This document shows positions 27,677-35,764 of a stretch of DNA of 64,000 bases, one piece after another. Under the pieces are notes generated by a model that did no database searches, had not been told where the DNA came from, and saw only the letters and a list, made by a program, of their open reading frames with translations. Source of the DNA: Bradyrhizobium sp. AUGA SZCCT0176 (GTDB taxonomy: Bacteria > Pseudomonadota > Alphaproteobacteria > Rhizobiales > Xanthobacteraceae); assembly GCF_018130145.1 (NCBI RefSeq), contig NZ_JAFCMB010000002.1:620001-684000 (forward strand). Reading direction: 5' to 3'. A program made the position numbers and the translations under genes. Numbering within the stretch: position 1 is the stretch's first letter; every line of letters starts with the position of its first letter.

Positions 27677-27823
27677 GGTTCTATTCCACCCGAGTGAGGT
27701 TGATGATTGGACCACACGATCGGCGCGGGCCAAGCGTGTGGCGGTGATGATCGTGCGACATGATGGCTGTGATGCGCTGCATGTTCAGGCCACGCCGCGC
27801 AATGCGCCTGCGGAGGTTCCACG

Positions 27824-28990
27824 ATGAGGTCCATTTCTGCGATCGCGGCGGCCGTGGCAATGATCATGTCCATGGCAGTCTCCACGCCCGGCCTGACGCA
27901 AGCCGGGCCTGCCTCGCCACCGGACCACTCGGCCCTGCTCGAAGAAATCACCTTCCTCGATATTCGCGCGCCGGGTGGAAACTACCGGCTGGAAGCCTTG
28001 ATCGTACGGCTGGCTGCCGCGAACGGACGGTTGCCGGTCGCTTTGCTCACGCATGGCAAGCCTCGGCTGCCGTCCGAACTCATGAACATGCGCGCCCCGT
28101 TGATGGCGCCGCAGGCCCGCGACCTTGCCTATCGCGGCTATCTCGCTGTCGCCGTGGTACGGCGCGGTTACGGGGTGTCGGGCGGGACAACGGGCCAACC
28201 CACCAATGCGGCCTATGCCAAATGCAATGATGCCGACCTGCGCCGCTACTTCTCGGTGGAGGCCGATGATCTCGAGCGCGCGTTGCGCGTCGTGGCCGGG
28301 CGCGCCGATGCCGACGCCTCGCAGGTGATCGCGATCGGCGGCTCCGTGGGAGGCGGCGCCGCGCTCGCGCTTGCGGCGCGCAATACCCCGGGGCTGAAAG
28401 CGGTCGTGAATCTCGCCGGCGCCATGCGGATTACCGACGCCCAAGGGCAACTCGCCTGCCCGCAGGATATGCCGATCGCGGCGCTGGCGTCTTTCGGCAG
28501 CCAGACAAAGACGCCGACGCTGTGGGTCTATTCGGAGAACGACGGCAATTTCGGGCCCGACGCCGCACGCAAGGTGCATGCGGCCTATGTCGCACAAGGC
28601 GGCGTCGCCACCTTGAAAATCGCTCCGTCGCTGCAACCGGCCGACGGTCACAACATCTTCGAACTTCCGGCAGGGCGGCAGCATTGGCTGGCGGCGCTCG
28701 ACCCCTTCCTGCGCGCGCAGAACCTGCCGACCTGGAGTGCGCAACAGCTCGACGCGTTGATGCGGAAGTACAATATGCCGGCGACCCGCCGGCCGTGGCT
28801 CGAGGGATATTTCTCGCTCTACACCCCAAAAGTGCTGGTCCGCGCGCCGAACGGCGTGCCGAGCTATTCCGCGAGTACCGGCGGGCTTGAACCCGCGCAG
28901 AGATCCGCTTTGGAAAGCTGCGAGAAGGCGGCCAAGATGGCCTGCAATCCGGCCATGAAAAATTTCGATATCGTGGCAACGCCGAACTAA
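27824..28990 (+). CDS. exported alpha/beta hydrolase
   Basis: 388 residues. A signal peptide spans about residues 1-26 (hydrophobic run ending STPGLTQAG). The hydrolase fold shows VALLTHGKP in the oxyanion region, GYLAVAVVRRGYGVSGG, the nucleophile elbow IGGSVGGGAAL, an acidic residue in WVYSENDGNFGP, and the catalytic His in PADGHNIFEL. The ~95 residues after the His include a short extra domain with two cysteines (ESCEKAAKMAC). The family resembles dienelactone hydrolase-like peptidases or esterases; substrate unknown. A cggagg ribosome binding site precedes the ATG. Confidence 0.82.
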   Translation: MRSISAIAAAVAMIMSMAVSTPGLTQAGPASPPDHSALLEEITFLDIRAPGGNYRLEALIVRLAAANGRLPVALLTHGKPRLPSELMNMRAPLMAPQARDLAYRGYLAVAVVRRGYGVSGGTTGQPTNAAYAKCNDADLRRYFSVEADDLERALRVVAGRADADASQVIAIGGSVGGGAALALAARNTPGLKAVVNLAGAMRITDAQGQLACPQDMPIAALASFGSQTKTPTLWVYSENDGNFGPDAARKVHAAYVAQGGVATLKIAPSLQPADGHNIFELPAGRQHWLAALDPFLRAQNLPTWSAQQLDALMRKYNMPATRRPWLEGYFSLYTPKVLVRAPNGVPSYSASTGGLEPAQRSALESCEKAAKMACNPAMKNFDIVATPN

Positions 28991-29098
28991 GGGCGTCGCC
29001 GTCGCGGCATCAACACCGTCGCAACTTTGGCGTCGATAAAAGTTGACCCACAAGCAATTTTTATTGCAAGCGGTGATCCGTCGGGCGCGGTGCCGCCT

Positions 29099-30103
29099 TC
29101 AGCGCTTGCGCTGTCGCGGACGGCGCTCCGCCAGTTGCATGGGCGCGTAGAGGCGGACCAGATCCTGCACCGTCTTGGCGAGCCGCTCGCGCAGTTCGGG
29201 GGGGTCGACGACTTCGGCGTCGGCGCCGAGCGCGATCAGACCGGACGCGGCCCGCTCGACCGACTCGATCGGGATCGTAATGCGGATCCAGCCGTCGGCA
29301 TCCACCGGCGTTGCCGTCGCGGCGGCCGCCTGAGCGACGAGTGAGCCGAGGACTTCGAGCTTGGCGAGGCCACGCGCCGTCACGCGCAGCGTGGCGTTGG
29401 AATGGTAGACGCTGGTTTCGAACGCGCGCGATGAGGTGACCCAGAAGCGCGACAAGTCGAAATCCTTCCGCCGTTCGAACGACTCCTCGGTCACTGTAAG
29501 ATCGATGAAGTTGGAGACGCGATAGGTGCGCGGCTGATCGCCGACCTGCGCGACGAGATACCAGATGCCCGCCTTGAGCACGAGGCCGAGCGGCTGCAGC
29601 CGGCGCTCGACCGCGCCCTCGGCGCGCCGGTAGTGCACGTCGATGCACTTCTCGTTCCATACCGCGTTGGCGATTGCCGGCAGCAGCCTGGCGTCATCGG
29701 CATTGCGGAACCAGCCAACGGGATCGAGGTGGAATCGCGCGGCGACGCGGCCCGCATTCGCGCGCGACCGTTCAGGCAATGCCGCGCTCAATTTCAGTTG
29801 GGCTGCGGTGAGCACGTCGGCGAGCCCGAGTTGCGCCGCGGGTCCCGGCAGGCCGGCGAGCGACAACGTCTCGGCCTCGGCGGGCGAAAGGCCCGTGAGC
29901 TTGGTGCGGTAGCCGTCGAGCAACTGAAATCCGCCGCTCGGGCCGCGATCCGCATAGATCGGAACGTCTGCGGCGCTGAGCTGATCGACGTCGCGATAGA
30001 TGGTGCGAACCGAAACCTCGAACTCGCTCGCCAGCTCTTCGGCCGTCATCCGGCCGCGGGCTTGCAGAAGCAACAGGATCGACAACAGCCGGCTCGCGCG
30101 CAT
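29099..30103 (-). CDS. YafY/WYL-type transcriptional regulator
   Basis: 334 residues. An N-terminal winged HTH (RLLSILLLLQARGRMTAEEL ... VSVRTIYRDVDQL, residues 1-60) is followed by a WYL domain (around LVLKAGIWYLVAQVGDQPRTYRV, ~175-200) and the WCX C-terminal extension. WYL domains bind nucleic-acid-like or small ligands and control the attached HTH. A perfect 25-base palindrome sits 20 bases upstream of its start, in the gap to the divergent DUF1127 gene. That position suits autorepression and control of the neighbour. Confidence 0.9.
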   Translation of the reverse strand: MRASRLLSILLLLQARGRMTAEELASEFEVSVRTIYRDVDQLSAADVPIYADRGPSGGFQLLDGYRTKLTGLSPAEAETLSLAGLPGPAAQLGLADVLTAAQLKLSAALPERSRANAGRVAARFHLDPVGWFRNADDARLLPAIANAVWNEKCIDVHYRRAEGAVERRLQPLGLVLKAGIWYLVAQVGDQPRTYRVSNFIDLTVTEESFERRKDFDLSRFWVTSSRAFETSVYHSNATLRVTARGLAKLEVLGSLVAQAAAATATPVDADGWIRITIPIESVERAASGLIALGADAEVVDPPELRERLAKTVQDLVRLYAPMQLAERRPRQRKR

Positions 30104-30122
30104 TTCCGCAGCCTAGCAGAAA

Positions 30123-30147
30123 ATACCTGACACATCCTGTCAGGTAT
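30123..30147. promoter_or_regulatory. palindromic operator of the WYL regulator
   Basis: ATACCTGACA-catcc-TGTCAGGTAT: perfect 10-bp arms with a 5-base centre, between the divergent WYL regulator and DUF1127 genes. YafY-type regulators are known to sit beside such CCTGACA/TGTCAGG palindromes. Assignment to this regulator is inference from position. Confidence 0.7.
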
Positions 30148-30271
30148 GGCGGCGCATAATCAGAACAGCAATCGCCGACACCGTCACGGGTCGGCAAAAT
30201 TCAACATAACACACTGAAATTACTACGATATTTCTTTCGAATGGCCGCAACACAGAGAAGAGGAGACGATC

Positions 30272-30607
30272 ATGTCGACATTGGTGTCAGAACGCCGTCA
30301 GCCGATCATCGCGCCCAAACTTCTGGACCGAGTCCCGGCGCAACGCTCGACCCCGCGGACACCGGCCACGCACGAGCCGGCAGCCGCTGTGCCTGCTCAC
30401 GCGGTGGTGACACCGCGCGCGACCTGGAGCCTGATCCTGGACCTGATCGTCGCGACACTGCGCGAGTGGCGCCACCGCAGCGTGGCGCGCCGCGAACTCG
30501 CCAGCCTCGACGAGCGGATGCTCCGCGATATCGGCCTCGATGCCGGCACCGTCGACTACGAGGCAAGCCAGTCGTTCTGGCGGACCCCTCGCGATTGGCG
30601 AAACTGA
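30272..30607 (+). CDS. DUF1127 domain protein
   Basis: 111 residues. The C-terminal ~45 residues, WRHRSVARRELASLDERMLRDIGLD, are the arginine-rich DUF1127 motif; the first 60 residues are proline/alanine-rich linker. Small DUF1127 proteins in alphaproteobacteria have been shown to affect RNA turnover and phosphate or stress responses. Whether this longer version does so is unknown. Start supported by gaggag 9 bases upstream. It is divergent from the WYL regulator across its palindromic operator and may be its target. Confidence 0.85.
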   Translation: MSTLVSERRQPIIAPKLLDRVPAQRSTPRTPATHEPAAAVPAHAVVTPRATWSLILDLIVATLREWRHRSVARRELASLDERMLRDIGLDAGTVDYEASQSFWRTPRDWRN

Positions 30608-30790
30608 GAAGCGCAACCTTTGCTCATCCGTGATGGGCTGGCTTCATCGGCAGGCTGGCACGATCCATTTCTCTTGCGATGTCTCTCTTGCGATGTCGCC
30701 GACACCAGTTGTTTGAGGTCGGGAAACGGGTGGCTGCGCTGCGTACACAACTGTTAGAGCGCCCTGACACAACCTTCTGGAGCGCTCGTT

Positions 30791-31549
30791 ATGGAACTGA
30801 AAAACAAGTCGATCATCGTCACTGGCGCAAGCAGTGGGATAGGCGCAGCGGCGGCTTTGCTGTTCGCAGCCGAGGGCGCCAATGTGGTCCTTGGCGCGCG
30901 CCGATCGGCGGAGCTGGAAACGCTTGCCGGGCAAATCAATCAAGGCAATGGCAAGGCTGTGTTTCTTTCCGGCGATGTAAGGGATGAAAACTACGCCAAT
31001 GCTCTCGTCGATCTCGCCATAAGGGAGTTCGATGGGTTGGATGGCGCATTCAATAATGCCGGCATCGTGGGGGAGATGGGGCCGGTCGCCGATATGGGAA
31101 TCGCCAATTGGAACGATGTCATGTTGGTCAATCTGACAAGCGCGTTCCTGGCCGCGAAGGCGCAGATACCGGTCATGAAGAAGCGAGGGCAAGGTTCGAT
31201 TGTCTTCACGTCTTCCTTTGTGGGCTTCAGCAACGGGGGAATGCCGGGAATGGGGGCCTATGCGGCGTCCAAAGCCGGGTTGATCGGCCTGGTGCGGTCA
31301 CTGGCATCCGACCACGCCGCAGATGGCGTCCGGGTCAATTCACTGTTGCCGGGCGGCACGATTACGCCAAGCGGCGGAGAGGGAAATCCTGCCGCTTTGG
31401 ATTTCATCGCAAATCTGCATCCAATGAAACGAATGGCGAATGCAAAGGAGGTGGCGCAAGCAGCCCTTTTCCTGCTTTCCGATCGCTCGACCTTCATGAC
31501 AGGAAGCCCGATGATCGTGGATGGCGGCATCTCCGTTCGACTGACATAG
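30791..31549 (+). CDS. short-chain dehydrogenase/reductase
   Basis: 252-residue classical SDR. Cofactor motif TGASSGIGAA near the N-terminus with an Arg-Arg after the second strand (GARRSAE), suggesting NADP(H). NNAG at ~87, active-site Ser in FTSSFVGFS, and YAASKAG with the catalytic Tyr and Lys. The end MTGSPMIVDGG is standard. The substrate cannot be read from the sequence; relatives act on alcohols, sugars or 3-oxoacyl chains. No operon partner. Confidence 0.9.
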   Translation: MELKNKSIIVTGASSGIGAAAALLFAAEGANVVLGARRSAELETLAGQINQGNGKAVFLSGDVRDENYANALVDLAIREFDGLDGAFNNAGIVGEMGPVADMGIANWNDVMLVNLTSAFLAAKAQIPVMKKRGQGSIVFTSSFVGFSNGGMPGMGAYAASKAGLIGLVRSLASDHAADGVRVNSLLPGGTITPSGGEGNPAALDFIANLHPMKRMANAKEVAQAALFLLSDRSTFMTGSPMIVDGGISVRLT

Positions 31550-31657
31550 GCCAGACGTACGTCTGAATGGCCAGGGCGGCCGAGACGTATGCGGGCCGCC
31601 CTACGACGACGAATTGCGACAGTCTTCGTCTGAAGCGGCCGCTCGCGAACAAATCGA

Positions 31658-32011
31658 TTACGGCTTCCGCAAAATCTTCTCCATCGCTTTCCCCTTTGCA
31701 AGTTCATCGATGAGTTTGTCCAGGTAGCGGATTTCACGCATCGTCGGTTCGGCAATTTCCTCGACGCGGACGCCGCAGACCTTGCCTGTGATCAGGGTTC
31801 GCGAGGGATTCAGCCGAGGCGCCTTTGCAAAGAAGGTTTCAAAGTCCGCTTGCTTTTCCAGTTGCGCTTTCAGCTCTGCACCGCGATAGCCGGTCAACCA
31901 CGCGATGATCTGATCGATTTCCGCTTTTGTACGTCCTTTTTGCTCTGCCTTGGCAATGTACAGCGGATAGACGCTTGCAAAGCTCGTTGTGTAGATCCGG
32001 TGTTTCGCCAT
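31658..32011 (-). CDS. DUF2200 family protein
   Basis: 117 residues, compact and soluble. It matches the DUF2200 pattern in memory: [19 protein letters not shown] at the start, [22 protein letters not shown], and [16 protein letters not shown] near the end. Function unknown. The ATG at 32011 has gcggaa upstream; a longer in-frame opening to 32134 has no family similarity. Convergent with the SDR gene. Confidence 0.85.
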   Translation of the reverse strand: MAKHRIYTTSFASVYPLYIAKAEQKGRTKAEIDQIIAWLTGYRGAELKAQLEKQADFETFFAKAPRLNPSRTLITGKVCGVRVEEIAEPTMREIRYLDKLIDELAKGKAMEKILRKP

Positions 32012-32246
32012 GTTGCGGTTTCCGCCTGCCGAGTCGACGCGCTCTCCTATGAGATTAGGTGCACTGTCACCATAATCCCATCGCCAATTCCTCCAGCGCT
32101 TCGGAATTCCTGCATGGTATGGCGAAGATCCCACTTGGTTGAGCGCTGTCGCGTCAATATTCTGGGGGACAAGGTTCCGAACGACATGGCCGGGGCGGCG
32201 CGTCCGCCTGGCGAGTTCATGATCTCAACTGCCTCAGCACGGTACC

Positions 32247-32636
32247 ATGAGCCTTTCAGCCGACGCTCTGTACAAAATGTCCGACGTGGAATTGCTGGCC
32301 GCCTATGTCGAAAGCCGGCGACAATTCGTCGAAAAGAAATTCACGCGCGATACACACCGGGCGCGGCTGGATTGGATCAAGGCCAAGATGTTCACCGGCA
32401 GCTCGGGCGGGGTCACCGAGCGCAACATGGCTATCGACGTCTCGGAGGAAATTGCGCGCAAGGGTCAGGAATTGCGCGAGATGACGCGCGACCTCGACCT
32501 GCTCAAGGTCGAGGTCGACATCATCGCGATCGTCATTCGATCCCGCGGCGCGTCGGCGCCGGCGGGCGTGCAAGGCGAAGACCTGGGTGGAGGCGATCAT
32601 CCCGAGCGCGAAGGCCGTTCGGGCTCGTCCGACTGA
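32247..32636 (+). CDS. small hypothetical protein with coiled-coil region
   Basis: 129 residues. The middle (VSEEIARKGQELREMTRDLDLLKVEVDII) is strongly helical with heptad-like spacing, so a coiled coil is likely. The tail is low-complexity and charged. No catalytic or nucleic-acid-binding motif is recognised. It lies just outside the left att copy of the tRNA-Arg element, so it belongs to the chromosome rather than the island. Codon use is normal for the window, which supports it as real. Confidence 0.6.
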   Translation: MSLSADALYKMSDVELLAAYVESRRQFVEKKFTRDTHRARLDWIKAKMFTGSSGGVTERNMAIDVSEEIARKGQELREMTRDLDLLKVEVDIIAIVIRSRGASAPAGVQGEDLGGGDHPEREGRSGSSD

Positions 32637-32711
32637 CGGTGAGCACGCGACGGCAACTTGCAGTTCGGGCCGCTTCATGTCGGGAAAAATAAGCTGTCAC
32701 TGAAACGGCAA

Positions 32712-32729
32712 ATGGCGCGCCCGAAGAGA
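32712..32729. repeat. distal att copy of the tRNA-Arg element
   Basis: The 18 bases atggcgcgcccgaagaga are identical to 35484-35501, which is the 3' end of tRNA-Arg plus one base. This is the expected product of site-specific integration into the tRNA gene. Confidence 0.8.
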
Positions 32730-32828
32730 GGCGATGCTCAATCACAGAAAGCGCTGTATCTATTGAGAAATTCGATTTCCTGCCGCGCCATTTGATACCA
32801 CAGAAGTGTACCACCGCAAAGGCAACCT

Positions 32829-33044
32829 TCAGCCCGCCCCGCCCCGCAGCGGCGCATTGTTGTCAATGGTACCGATGCCTCGGCAGGTCTGGCAAACCCC
32901 ATTGTCTGAGACATTCTTGTTTTGGCTACTGCAAACCGGGCAGATCAACCATTCCTTCTTGCCTTCGTTATAGATTTCCATTCGCCCATCACACGCTACA
33001 CACAGGCACTTTCCCTTACATACGGGGCATAGGACAATCGTCAT
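32829..33044 (-). CDS. small zinc-ribbon protein, island cargo
   Basis: 71 residues with four Cys pairs: CPVC, CVAC (preceded by CLC), CPVC and CQTC. The last, in CQTCRGIGTI, resembles a DnaJ-type CxxCxGxG repeat. It probably binds one or two zinc ions and could act as an adaptor or RNA/protein-binding module. No family name is certain. It is 9 bases downstream of the DUF4145 gene and on the same strand, so the two probably share a message. Lower GC than the flanking chromosome. Confidence 0.6.
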   Translation of the reverse strand: MTIVLCPVCKGKCLCVACDGRMEIYNEGKKEWLICPVCSSQNKNVSDNGVCQTCRGIGTIDNNAPLRGGAG

Positions 33045-33053
33045 GTCTTCGTC

Positions 33054-33719
33054 CTAACGCCGCTGCCTAGGCGGCCGAGGAGGGATTAGGCTCGCGGCCG
33101 TTTTGAGCATCGGACCCGTTATGTAATGGTTTTGCACGAGACCTTCCATTGTTGCCAACATGGCTTGGATCAGTTGGCGAGGTGGCCTAAAGGCCCGATG
33201 ACTTGATGCCGACCCAGCATCAATCACCGTTTCTAGTTCATCCTTCTGCCGACCGGTGAGATGGCCTTGCGCAACCATCTCGGTTAGCTTCTTCTCAAAC
33301 GGCCCGTAGTCCGCGCCTAGAACTACGTTCATCAGATGATCGAGAGCAGTCCTGGTCCCCATCGACAAAAGCCGCACCTGCTCATCGTTTGCCGCCGAAT
33401 AAATCTCGGTGAGCAGACCGAATAGATCACTATCCAATGCTTCAAGATCTCCAATCCAATCGGGAGGCCAAGCCCAAAGTCGAGCCGGTTGAAACTCGAC
33501 CCGCGTTAGTGTCGTTGAACTCCCTTCAAAATAACCGTCGAAGTACCATTGCTCAATCCGCGCGGAATAGTCGCGGCAGCCCCTGCATCGTAGCGCGTAA
33601 CTCTTTACGCTACTGACCTCTCCATTTGGCCCCTCGTCGGATGCCTCCCGAACGTCCAATACATCGTGCTCGGTTTCCCGCTTGCAGAGGTTGCAGGGAG
33701 AGCGGATGACCTTACTCAC
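33054..33719 (-). CDS. DUF4145 domain protein, island cargo
   Basis: 221 residues. An N-terminal zinc-knuckle-like part (CNLCKRETEHDVLD ... LRCRGCRDYS) leads into a helical DUF4145 domain (LLTEIYSAANDEQVRLLSMG, then RTALDHLMN and DAGSASSHRAFRP). DUF4145 domains recur in restriction-like and other mobile-element proteins, but their activity is not established. Translation starts with GTG whose G is the last base of the preceding stop (TAGTG), so it is coupled to the gene before it. Part of the small cargo set of the tRNA-Arg element. Confidence 0.7.
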   Translation of the reverse strand: MSKVIRSPCNLCKRETEHDVLDVREASDEGPNGEVSSVKSYALRCRGCRDYSARIEQWYFDGYFEGSSTTLTRVEFQPARLWAWPPDWIGDLEALDSDLFGLLTEIYSAANDEQVRLLSMGTRTALDHLMNVVLGADYGPFEKKLTEMVAQGHLTGRQKDELETVIDAGSASSHRAFRPPRQLIQAMLATMEGLVQNHYITGPMLKTAASLIPPRPPRQRR

Positions 33720-34057
33720 TACTCCAACCCTCGAAGGAACTTGAAGATCACATTTACTGGCCCTACTGGTAATTGAATGAGGACAGGCTGCCCGCTCGAA
33801 AATGCCTGACGTGGCACCTCCGCATTAAAGGGCACTTTGTAAGCCACCGGCCTTGCTGGGATGCCTTGCACGAGTGTCGATCCGGGTGGCACCGTCAGTT
33901 CAGCGGCCACCGTGACCATACCATTGGCGTCTCGATAAGTGCCGTCGTACAGCACCCCAGAGAAATCGGCTCCCGTCAAACGGCCCGCTCGAAATAAGAG
34001 CATCCCCATGCCCCAATCCGACGTCCCTCGGAACGTTATAGAGTAAATGCCTTCCAT
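33719..34057 (-). CDS. GrlR-like small protein, island cargo
   Basis: 112 residues predicted to be mostly beta strand. The opening MEGIYSITFRGTSDWGMGML and the segments LTGADFSGVLYDGTY and GPVNVIFKFLRGL fit the fold pattern of GrlR-like proteins (lipocalin-like). The resemblance is from memory and modest. GrlR itself represses type III secretion in enteric pathogens; no secretion genes occur here, so that role should not be transferred. Its stop overlaps the GTG start of the DUF4145 gene by one base. Confidence 0.6.
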   Translation of the reverse strand: MEGIYSITFRGTSDWGMGMLLFRAGRLTGADFSGVLYDGTYRDANGMVTVAAELTVPPGSTLVQGIPARPVAYKVPFNAEVPRQAFSSGQPVLIQLPVGPVNVIFKFLRGLE

Positions 34058-34161
34058 TCTTGGTCTCCTAGCCGACCAAAACCTGTCAGCGCCCCAAGGC
34101 TCTCTTTGCGCTAAAGGGGGCCGCGGTCGATGTGGCCTGCTTTAGCACGAAGTTATCAAGT

Positions 34162-34575
34162 TCAGTCTGGATGAGGCAGGTCTTCGACGAGAGCTATTCC
34201 CGGCGTTGTGAGCCAGTTGTAAAGCCCAGCCCGTGTGATCGATCCCTCTAAGAGCCTCAAAATCGCTTCAACAAGGTCAGACACATCCACGACGCACAGC
34301 CTTCCACAACGCTCAATAACTCCCGGCACGCTTGGCTCTACACCGGGGCTGCACAACGTTAGACATGCATATTCTCGCAATCCAATTAGCTCCGAAGCAG
34401 TTAGAACCTCTGTAGCCGAATTTAGAGCAATCAACTGGTCATCGCCAATTCTGGACTTCACTTCCACCACAATGGAAGGATAATTCTCAACGGTTATCAA
34501 GAAATCGGGATGCGCCTGCTGCCCACGGTTGTCCACCGGACCGCTTTCGAGGCACATCCTGCAACGCCTCAACAA
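34162..34575 (-). pseudogene. PD-(D/E)XK nuclease-like fragment
   Basis: The frame encodes HPDFLITVENYPSIVVEVKS, the spacing and residues of a PD-(D/E)XK active site (Asp in HPDF, Glu and Lys in VEVK), then an alternating strand/helix region to the stop. The upstream end has only a weak TTG start and runs into integrase sequence in another frame at about 34535. It therefore looks like the 3' part of a restriction-type endonuclease joined to the integrase by a deletion. Whether it is expressed is doubtful. Confidence 0.5.
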
Positions 34576-35395
34576 ACTGGCGGACGTGGGCGCGGGTGAT
34601 AGCCGTCAACGGCAAATCACCATGAAGCTGGATAAAGAGCGAAACTGCTCGCTCGAACTCATCTGCCGTTCGTCCTGTCGAGTTCTTTGCCTTCTTCCAA
34701 CCGTTGTAAGCCGCGCTCAGCAGGCCGCCGCTTCTTGCCTGCGAAGCGATGTTGAGCATGTTGGGAGTTTCGACGGGTTCGCCACGGCTTCTTGCACGAA
34801 GAGCGCTATAGGCCCTTACGTGCTCTCTAAGGACGACGAGTGAGAGCTTTTTGTACGCATCGCACCGTCCGTCGAGCCGGAGTTGAAACACGTCCAGAAG
34901 CGCTTCGACTTCCTCCTTGACGTACTCAAGATCATTCGCAGCCAGTGCGTCCTGTGCATCGTCAAGGATTTCCGTGACGGCCAGGTCATGTTCTGACCTC
35001 GCGTCCACCTCAAAATGCTCAAGCGCCGTCCGGTCTTCGTCCGAATACTGCTGCAAGCCTGCCTGTCTTAGCCGATCGTCTTCAGCGAGCACGGCAGCAA
35101 AATGGTAGTGCCCCATGCGGGTGCTTTCGTAGTCCGTCAGTTCGGTGCGAACGGGATGCTGAACGAGCAACGCCTCGGCCTGCGCGAGGACGTGGTTGAA
35201 CGTCATGAGAACTGGCGCGGCAAGGACCTTCGCCCGCTTTGCGTCCTTGGTCGCCAGCGACTTTTTGAGCCACGACACCCGCTCCTTGGCTACGCCCGGC
35301 ACCCGTGCGGTCGCAACTTCAAGAGCCTTCGGCACCTTCCGGCGCACATGGAACACACCGTGTTCGTTCTTAATCAAACCCATTCCGAAACGCAT
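34487..35395 (-). pseudogene. phage-type integrase, truncated after the core-binding domain
   Basis: The N-terminal ~290 residues match integrases of this type: an opening arm domain (MRFGMGLIKNEHGVFHVRRK), helical linker, and core-binding part (LPLTAITRAHVRQFVEALQD). After RKRSG (near 34535) the sequence diverges into 15 unrelated residues and stops. The catalytic domain with the Arg-His-Arg-Tyr residues is absent. The gene begins about 90 bases from the 3' end of tRNA-Arg, the expected place for the integrase of an element that used this tRNA as attachment site. Confidence 0.8.
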
Positions 35396-35483
35396 AGTTG
35401 ATCCCACCGCTTGATACCAGTGCGGCAGGACGAAGCCCTTGAGCTATCGAGTTAATCCCAGAAAATAAGGGTTTCTGATGTTG

Positions 35484-35501
35484 ATGGCGCGCCCGAAGAG
35501 A
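35484..35501. repeat. proximal att copy at the tRNA-Arg 3' end
   Basis: 18-bp sequence identical to 32712-32729. It covers the CCA end, the acceptor-stem 3' strand and the start of the T stem, so integration restored a complete tRNA. Confidence 0.8.
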
Positions 35502-35561
35502 TTCGAACTCCTGACCCCCAGATTCGTAGTCTGGTGCTCTATCCAGCTGAGCTACGGGCGC
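35485..35561 (-). tRNA. tRNA-Arg(ACG)
   Basis: 77 bases with a full cloverleaf. The acceptor stem GCGCCCG pairs with CGGGCGC, followed by discriminator G and an encoded CCA. The D arm contains AGCTCAGCTGGATAGAGC. The anticodon stem CCAGA/TCTGG encloses loop CTACGAA with anticodon ACG, read as ICG for CGN arginine codons. The T arm contains GTTCGAATC. Its 3' end is the attachment site of the neighbouring element. Confidence 0.97.
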
Positions 35562-35764
35562 GTTTTTCGCCAAGACCCTTTTTAGCAAAGGCCATCGTGG
35601 GCTAGTCGCCCCGATGCATCCGAATGGTGTCGGAAACGTCGCGAAAGAGCGCTTTAGCTACCCGCTCCGCGTCCGATTGGCAAGCTCCGGAACGCGGGTT
35701 TTGGCAAACGATTTGGCCGGGCAAATCGGCCAGATCGGTCACAAAACGCAGCAAATAGCGTGAT

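Larger units (their letters stand above)
27484..27823. other. divergent promoter region with two candidate operator sites
   Basis: About 340 bases between divergent hydrolase genes, without a credible gene. It contains a perfect 8-bp inverted repeat and a CRP-like palindrome, listed separately. Confidence 0.5.
32712..35501. mobile_element. decayed tRNA-Arg integrative element, about 2.8 kb
   Basis: Bounded by perfect 18-bp direct repeats, one being the 3' end of tRNA-Arg(ACG). Inside are a truncated tyrosine-type integrase next to the tRNA, a nuclease-like fragment, and three small minus-strand genes. The interior reads less GC-rich than the flanks. The integrase lacks its catalytic half, so the element cannot move itself. 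It is best seen as an internally deleted genomic island that kept a small cargo. Confidence 0.75.

Noticed and set aside
33719..34057. Evidence for a type III secretion region from the GrlR-like protein
   Set aside because: No secretion, chaperone or effector genes are nearby; the similarity is only at the level of small-protein fold.
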